A DNA stretch of 64,000 bases, taken from positions 7,068,001-7,132,000 of the forward strand of contig OZ020485.1 in NCBI GenBank assembly GCA_963971405.1. The letters run 5' to 3'. Source of the stretch: Psococerastis gibbosa. Its lineage: Eukaryota; Arthropoda; Insecta; Psocodea; Psocidae. Made by a program: the position numbers and the translations under genes. The notes under the pieces are model-generated. The model ran no database searches. It was not told the origin of the DNA and saw only the letters and a program-made list of their open reading frames with translations. Of the stretch, positions 24,601-33,600 are shown one piece after another (positions within the stretch are counted from its first letter, which is position 1; each line of letters starts with the position of its first letter).

Positions 24601-27600
24601 GGGATATACGAAGTTTTTAAACTTGACTTCAACGCCTGAAGAAAATTTAAAGTTCATAGGCTACAGTTTCTAGTATAGGTAATGCAATAGACAAGCTAGT
24701 TTTTTCATAATTAATTTGAATATAAATCTTACCTACTTCGGTGTTTCCCACGACGATCTTGGCAGTAGGAAATTTACTCTTTAATAACAACAGTTGCTGA
24801 AGGGTTAGTGGTCGATACCACGATACTTCTTTGCCTCGAATGATTAGATAATCTTCATCAAGTTTCGAAGAAATCTGCATGGAAACAAAACGAACCTTTA
24901 GTCCAAGTAAAACCAGAAATTAAATTTTCAGGGGTCCCTTAACAATTGAATTGACCAAATGAATTATTAACACGCTTAATTTTGCCAGGTCCAATACGAT
25001 GGCTACATACTTTTAATTCAGGAGGAAAAATAGGCTCCTGTGTGGGGTCGTATGGAGTAAATTCATTTCTGTCGAATAATATTTCGTCGTCAGCTCTAAC
25101 ACCGTTGCCGTTGTCCAGCTTCTTCCTTTTGCAGCAGTTCTCCCCCATTCCACAACCTCCGTTCCCTCCATTCGACGCCCCATTGGCTCGGGCTACTTCC
25201 CATTCCTCTGTGAAACCGCGGAATCCCTCTATTATAGCTCGGTATCCGGTACAACGGCATAGATTGCCTAAAAACAGTGAAGTTTGCTTAATATTAGAGA
25301 TTAAGGGCTTAAAGACCTGTCACTACTGTCTCGATATATACCCAAAATGGTTCAGTTCTGTGTTAAATAGGGAATTAGGCAATAAATAAGGAAGGATAGT
25401 ATTTCCACAGAGTCCAGTTAGCCCACCCCCACAGCTCTATTGGCGCTGCGGTCTAAGAAAACTCCAACTCCAGCAGGACAGCCTATATCTGTATTAGTAT
25501 TGTACTCGTATGATATCATAACAAATAGCTCAAAATGAAAAACTTTCTACACGTCTATATCGAACTCAAGATCAATATAATAGGCAATTTAATTGCCTAA
25601 GCCAAAATCTACGGCTACGCCTACCCCTTAATGTACTATTATTATATTTATACCAACAACATAGGCATAGTTCTACGATATAACAGGACTGCTGGGAGAT
25701 TGCCATAGGAGCAAATGGGTTGGTGCAAAACTGCGGAGTCCATACTTCAGCCGAATTTTCAGCTACTGCTAGTGCAGTGATGCTATGTCTTCCCCTTGAC
25801 ACGCCAGCTTACTGCGACAACCGATATAAAATGCCGCGTTAACGCCTTCTATTATTTCAAAGGCGATGGAGTCGGCAGTAAAAAGTCAGACGCCTCACGG
25901 CAGTACTGTCACAGTAGAACTCCTTTGTGTAAATGCAAAAACTGAACAATCTCTACCTTGAAAGGCCACTTCTAGATCAGTCATCGTCGGCTTAGGTAAT
26001 GAGCGAAGCAGAGTGTACATGGACATGACAATGCCGGGGGTACAAAAGCCACACTGTGAGCCGTGGGCTTTGGCGATCCTTTCCTGTACAGGGTGCAACT
26101 TCGTCTTTGTGCTTCCGATGCCCTCCACAGTCGTCACCGCTGAACCGTGCATCGAACATATCGGAGCTAGGCACGCGTTCACTGCCAGGTGGCTGCATGT
26201 TTAGTTAAGGGAAAAATCGAAATAAGAAAAGCTCATGTCATCCCTCATGGTAATCTCCAGCATGGCCATGGGCATGGCGGACATATTAGACTGCAACGAA
26301 CAGTGAAGAATGTAAACAAATCTGCCATTGCATGCAACCTGAACCGTGACTGCACTTTTAAATTACGAGTAAAATAGGACTTTGTGTTGCGTGTATGGGT
26401 GCAGCACTTCCACAACGGATGGTTCGTTTCGCTATACCTTCATCCCTCCCGTATACTACTTCGCTAAGCCTAAGGCCACAGGGCCTGAGATTTGATGTGA
26501 TTGTGTTTTCTGCTTATCAACGCACTGTCAGGTCAGATAACTTTTCTTTATATTGACTATTTGTTACAGTCTTAAACTTAGTACAAGGGGGGGGGGGTAG
26601 TATGCGGTTTTCGTTATTGTTAGATCATAGACTTGTTTGAAGGGGGACATTAAAGCTGCTCCTAATGTTCAGTGAAGGCGGCGTTACAATGTTACATTAC
26701 AATAATGCATTTCAAAGGCGTTACGCCTAACTGCGTTAGACCGTCGGGGTGCGAGCACCTCGACCCATGGTGACCTGTGTGGCCCACTCGTTAATATTAT
26801 TGTCCGCAATGTAATACTGCATTGGAGCAGGCGTTTACAGTAGAGGTAAGTGGGTTCAGTAAAAGGCGCACAAAAAATATTGATTGATAGCATCAGTTGA
26901 CTGGTTTGATACCCGTGGGAGAGGTTGGTACGTACCTACAAGACACAAGTATATGTTATAATTATGCCAACAACTTGTTTCCTTGCCATAGTTACGATAT
27001 TTGCATAATTAATTTCCTATCGATTTCGTTGAATGTGCCTATCATAAGGCAGATGCCTTAAGTATAGATAGCCTAACCCGTACCTCAACTCGGTCTAGCT
27101 ATGACTATACAGACTACCCAACTATTCATATTTATTGCATGTTTCATTGCCACGGCCACTATTCAAAGGCTTAGCAAAGTGGTGGACTCGTACCCGAAGT
27201 TGGTTAAGTCAAGCTTACACCTGTTACATTGTGCCAATGGTAAGCATGTCTCAGCTTGTCCATTGTCGCTTGGAGTCCGTGTAACATCGAGAATGCGTTT
27301 TACTAGTTTGTCAATGGTAAAAATTTTTACGGAAACAATATCAATAATGCCTGAAAAAATCAATGCGGTCGTTGGCAGGATAAGGCTATAAATGGGCAAA
27401 AAAATAGACCTGCGTCCAAAATAGTCCTTAAAAAATTAATACTAATAGCCCAATTTTAATGCTCATAAAGGCAAGGCAACGGCAGTTAGTTGGGGCTTCC
27501 TGCCGGAGGGACAAGAATTGAATACCTGCTATGTATTTAAGTGTAATTAAGTGGGTAAGGTTCGTTTGATTTATCAAATCTCCCGGATATGAAGCTAGCT

Positions 27601-30600
27601 TTACGCTGCCCATTGCATAAATCTCGAGCATATACATACATATGGACCTACGGAGTGGATAGCTGGTCATTGTGGAGGGACGAAGAGCAACTGCTGCATG
27701 TGGCTGAGATGCGAATGTTGCGTCTGGGTTACAAATTGACAGACAGGAGGAGAAACGAGGACGTCAGGGCGAAGATGCAAGTAGCAACTATTACCGACAC
27801 ACGATAAGAAGAGAAGATGTCCACCTGCTACAACGTGTGAGAGATTACACAGTGGAGGGCACAAGACTTATAGGACGACCGAGGATGTCCCTTGAAACGA
27901 AAATGAGGGAAGACCTCAGGACCCTCGCCGGAAAATACCCAAGACCGGAACACCTGGAAGATGGAAGTGGGAGGGATAAGGCGCCGTTAAGGCGCGGTTT
28001 CCACCGACCGGCTAGGGCTAAATACAAATACGGTAACGTGGTAACAGACATTCAAGACTTAGGCGGGGTTTCCACCGACCTCGCATTGCAGAATGCAAAT
28101 GTCATTGACGGAAATGTTTGTTTTTATTTTTATAGAAATCTATTAAAATGTTTGTAATTAACATATCCCATGACGACATTTTTTAATTTTAGTTAGTTTG
28201 TTTGTGATTTTACTGTATTATCATTGATCAATTTTAACTATGACATAGAGTAAAACAAACATTTCCGTCAATGCCACTTACATTCTGCAATGCGAGGTCG
28301 GTGGAAACCCCACCTAAGTCTTTAATGTCTGCTACCACGTCACCGTATTTGTATTTAGCCCTAGCCGGTGGAAACCCCGCCTAAGTCTTTAATGTCTGCT
28401 ACCACGTCACCGTATTTGTATTTAGCCCTAGCCGGTCGGTGGAAACCCCGCCTAATATTTAAACTCAATTTCATAATAATAATAAAAGGATACATAATTT
28501 TTGAAGTGGCGCGGTTAAATCGCGATACCATAACAGTGCAAGCTCCACAACCACCTTCTGCGCATCCCAATTTTGTTCCACATAGCCGCACTGAAACAAG
28601 TTCCAAAGCTGTCATGAACAAAATTTGCTCCAAAAATTCACAATGTTCAATAACATTGTTGCGAGACCAAATCTCTAGCAAAAACACTACTACTTAAAGT
28701 GCTCTAAAGATATGAATTTAATTTTTCAATGTTTTTTGTTAGGATAGACATAGGCTACAGATACTTTAGTTCCTGGGACCTCAAGACGTGTCAATCCATC
28801 GGAAACTCGGAATCGATGATTTCGACCATCACAAAGCTTTCCTTATACTGACTAAATAGGAAAGCAATGCGTATACTGTATGCTACCAGAGTTTATTAGG
28901 TCTAGCCTATCCGTCTATCGAATTCTTAATGAAAATTTAACCCACATTTGTTACGAAGGTAGTACAGCAATGTCCAGGCTGGGTCCACTTCTTTGTCAAT
29001 AATCTGAAGAAAAAAATCACGTTAAAACTTGCGAATTGCGATAGAGAAGAACTTAGTATAAAAAGTGATAATCTAATCAGTAAGCTAAATTCTTTATAAA
29101 GCAATCAATAAATAATTTAGAGTACCGGTACTGCATAAGGGGGGTATTCCATATACGTACAACGTCAATGAAAATTATGAAATTGATGGTGGCAGCAGAC
29201 ATTTTTACATACTAAAAATTCTGCTGCCACCATCAATTTCATAATTTTCATTGACGTTGTACGTATGTGGAATGGGGGCCTTAGAGTAAAGTGCAAATAT
29301 TTGTTTATTTTGTTTTCATATTGCACAGAATTGAAAAATCAAGTCCCAGTGAAGCTGTCCAAGTAGGCACAGGACCCATAGGTATCCGCATATGGGAGTT
29401 ATACTATAACCGACTATATAGGTACGGTACTAATACGAGTAAGTTACCGTCCAATAGTCAATAGACTAGAGAGTAATAAGCAACAACAATTCAACAAATA
29501 ACACCTACAGTAGGATAATACGCAACGGTCATCAGTTTTCCAAATTTTCCAAGACGTACCTACATCAGTACCTAGCCTACTTGAGGGTTTATCGGACTTC
29601 ATTTCAACGGAGCCTAAGGGTCAATTCGTAATTTCGTATAGTAATGAATGAAATTCATCGCGTAGGGTTTGACTCATTGGCCAAGGCTATAGGGCTGTAA
29701 TGAAAATGAGTGAAGTCTTGGTCTTCTGCTGTATGGGGAACCACCGCAGTATAAAAAGGCAGCTACTATAATGCCAGCATAACATGAAATGCTATCATTT
29801 AGGCGAATCTGAAGGTCATATTATAATGTCATTAAGACTTGGATGTAAACAAACATACGACCGATAAAAATGTAGGACTGCTAGCCTTTCGTAGCTAAAG
29901 CTTTTGACCGCCACAAGGATTATAATGATAACATATTAAACTGTACCTAATTAATCAGTGCCGTGCCGTGGATTTTTCAAGCATGAAGCAAGGTTCGAAA
30001 ATGGCGCCCTCTTGTATGCATATATTATATATACGTATATAGTGTATAGGCCCTATATATAATATATGTATAGCACCATAGGTACATAATATATTTCCCA
30101 AATAAAAACAAAACCATCTTCATCGAGAAAAATTTATTATTTATTACGCATTGAAGTTATAAAAAAGAATTTTCCTAGTTCTTCATGAAACTCCTCATAA
30201 AATGGAAAGTAATTACTGGCATAATGGTACATTTTAACAATATTAGGCTACTTCAATTTTACTTTCCTTACTTTCAATTTGGCAAATTCGTCAATCAAAT
30301 CAGTATAGTCGAGAGTGGCGGCCAAGCCAGACTCAATCGATATTACAGCTAAGTTGGACAGTTTCAGTTGACTAATAGAATTTCTTAAATAATTTTTAAT
30401 TATTTTCAGTTTTGAAAAGCTCCTCTCCCCACTCGCAACAGATACGGGCAGGGTGAGGAGTATTCGTAAGGCCACAATTAGGTTGGCGTACAACGGTTCC
30501 AACTCGTTTTCCACTAAATAATTGAGAGTGTCTAAAGGCTTCATGGATTTAGGCAATAAACGGGCCACATCACGCAACTCATCTTGTAAATCAATTCCAT

Positions 30601-33600
30601 TTATATCAGATTCATTGTCAGCTGTTAAAATATTTCCAAGTTCTTTACAAAAAGTTTCAAGAGTTTCGTCATCAATATCTCTAATTTTATAGATATCATA
30701 TAAAAATTGGAAATTCTTACTATGATTTTGTAGAAGTTGGAATCGCTCACACAATGAAGTAATGGTTTTGTCTAAAATATAATAAAAAAAATTTACAGCA
30801 AATTTTTTTTCTTCATTTAAAGGTTCATCTTCTGCTTTTTCATCAAATTGTCGCTTTTTTTTTCTGGCCCTTACCTCCATTTCTTTAGGGAATTCCTTAT
30901 TGCATTCCATTTCGTCTGCGATTTCGTTGGCTGTAATTTTTATATGCTCCAGCCCTGCTTCTCTAAATGCTTGAATCCTGTTAATTGTCTCTGATAAAAG
31001 TGTTACGCAGTCCGAAAGATTTATTGTAATTGATTGAAGTAACTTGGAAACCACATTCACTTCAAATAAAATATTATACCACAGAACTAACCCACAGATA
31101 AATTTGTAATTATTAATGCTTCTAGCCAACCCTCTAGCTCTTACTTTAGCCTCTTCGTCAGTCCTTTCATCTTCCATGATATCTATCAATGTGTCATACA
31201 CATCGCCTAGTTGATACCTCAGTGGTTTCAATGCATCGATTCTACTAGACCATCTAGTAGCACTCAAGGGTTTGATAGTCAACTGAGTGACATGTTTTTT
31301 TAAGGCCTCCCAACGCTTTGTAGAAGCGGATAAAAAGTTATATAGTTCTTGTACGGTAGAAAAGAATGATGTGGTTTCCAAGGTACATGAAGCCGCATCA
31401 TTTACAACAAGGTTTAAAGTATGATTTGCACATGGCACATAAAAAGCTCGAGGATAATTTTTAAGGATGCGACTTTGTACACCTTTTCTCACTCCTTTCA
31501 TGTTGGCGCCATTGTCGTATCCCTGACCTCTTAACCACTTCAACGTGAATCCCAATTTCTTTAAATGCGCCAGAATAAGCTCAGCCAAAGCTTCACCAGT
31601 CGAATTGGTAGCCTCAAAAAACCCAACGAAAAATTCATGAATTTCATACTTTTTAATTTTTTTGTTGAGGGTAACAATTCTTACTGTTAAGGACAGTTGC
31701 TCAGTATGGCTTACATCAGGCGTACAATCTGCTATCACTGAAAAATACTTAGCTGTATTTGTTAATTCCAAAATTTTTTCTAAAACAGTTTGCCCCATTA
31801 ATTGAATCAATTCATCTTGTATACGGTTGCTTAAATAAGTAACAGACGGTTTGTCTGATGCCCTTTGAACTCTTCTAATGTGTTCCTCCATAACAGGATC
31901 AAACTCTGCAAGAAATTCTATAAATTTAAGAAAGTTTCCGTTATTTTCGGCAAACAAATGTTCATTTGATCCTCGCAGAGCTAAACATTGCGTTGCCAAC
32001 GCCCTAATTAAAGAAATTATTCTTTTAATGACTCCTCTCCAGTGCTGAATCTCCATTTCAGTAAGTCGTTGGTACTCATCGTCTATGGTTCTTTTCATCC
32101 GCAATCTTGAGTTAAATTCTTTCCATTTTCGAAAGGCATCCCTGTGGTATTTCGATTTTTCATGAGACTTGAGGGTTCTGCCAATATTCTGCCAATCGGA
32201 AAAGCCTGCTTTTGGCCATTGAGAGACGTCTGACTGATCAAAAAGTTTGCAACAGAAACAAAACACGGAGTCGTTTGAAACAGAATAAATGAGCCAATTT
32301 CTTTGTACAACTTCGCCATTTTGCAAAACCATCTCATAATTTGATGCTACAAATCTACGTTTTGAGCTGTTGGCTGGAAATTGGAATTGTCGTACTTGTT
32401 GCGGGCCCCTTTCTACCAATATTTGACGAATTGCCGAAGTAATTGAAAATCCCCATAAGGCTGGGTCAGAACTTAATTCAGAGACTTCGTTAGAACTGGA
32501 TGGTCCCGATGGTGTATCATCATTTATCGGCTCGGATGCGTGACAATTCAATATCACAGGCGATTCTTCGGTTGAATTATTGTTGCTGGTGAAGGCCTTC
32601 ATAGCTTTACTCAACTTTATATTTTCTTCTTCTCTCTTCTGTCGTTTTAGCTTGTTCTGATATCCGGACAATTTTCCACGTTTTTCTGACATGCTTGCAC
32701 TGAAATAAATTATTTTCTGAATTACACAAATTTTCTGGAGGAAGTGACTTTGGTATTTTTATTGATTTTTATGACTAACATCTCTTAAAATTTAATCAAA
32801 ATCGTTAGAGCCGTTTTTTAGGAAAAAAAATTGAAAACCTGATTTTTGGGGGCAGTGAAATTTGCAATCCTTCTGTTTTGTGCTCGTGTCCCTTAATATA
32901 TGTGTGAAGTTTGATCAAAATCCATCCATTAGTTTAGGCTTTAGCTCTACGTGCATAGTGCATGCACACCCACACATACAGTACAGATACTAGCCAATGG
33001 AAACCGGCAACCATGGCAATGAATGCCTAAATACTTACAGTAAATAAATTAGCTATTGTAGTGTACAAGGCAAACGCGCTACCCTTCCTTCACTGAAATA
33101 TGCAATAGCATAGCTACATACATAAATAAATACATATACTATATGTAGCCTACTGCTCAAATTTACTTACCATAAGTTATACTTTATACAGTATGTAGCT
33201 AGGTAAGGTAATTGTTCACAAAAGCTACCCACGGCGTCTGTATAGAGGATTTGTACTTTGTATTTAAGTCAGCCCAACGGGGTCGGAAAGCACTCACCAG
33301 TCACTGGGGCATTGGGAAGGGCAGAGTATTAGGGGAGGAAGCTAAATTTAAATTTAACACAAAGATATTTTTCGCAAGAAAATAAAAAAACACCAATTTG
33401 GGCCTTTAAAAATTAACCAAGCGCCATTTGTAAACAAACATGATACCACGCGACACGCGTAAACAAGAAACACTTACCTATCGAGTATCGACTGAAAAGC
33501 CGCCAAAAAGTTTGAAATAGTTTGTTTAGTTCTGAGTTTTACAATTATTTTAAATTTTATTCTTTTTTATATTGCATTCATGTCAATATTTAAAATTTTT

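Larger units (their letters stand above)
21482..24874 (-). other. Xdh: Xanthine dehydrogenase exons 6-11: FAD domain
   Basis: Residues about 237-580. FAD-binding blocks are [14 protein letters not shown] at the exon 6/7 junction and [15 protein letters not shown] (residues 368-382, exon 9). [10 protein letters not shown] and [10 protein letters not shown] follow in exon 10. For exon 11 two donors are possible; the one after GTA (consensus GTAAGT) gives FQVVPKEQP, the same length as the fly protein, and was chosen over the one 3 bp earlier. Confidence 0.93.

Noticed and set aside
24468-24635. Mutually exclusive alternative exons made from exon 7 and its duplicate
   Set aside because: The duplicate covers only the 3' half, has no acceptor, is frameshifted and has lost its donor.
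30248-32692. A host zinc-finger MYM gene nested in the intron
   Set aside because: The frame is enclosed by matching hAT termini and a perfect 8-bp target duplication, so it is the element's own transposase.
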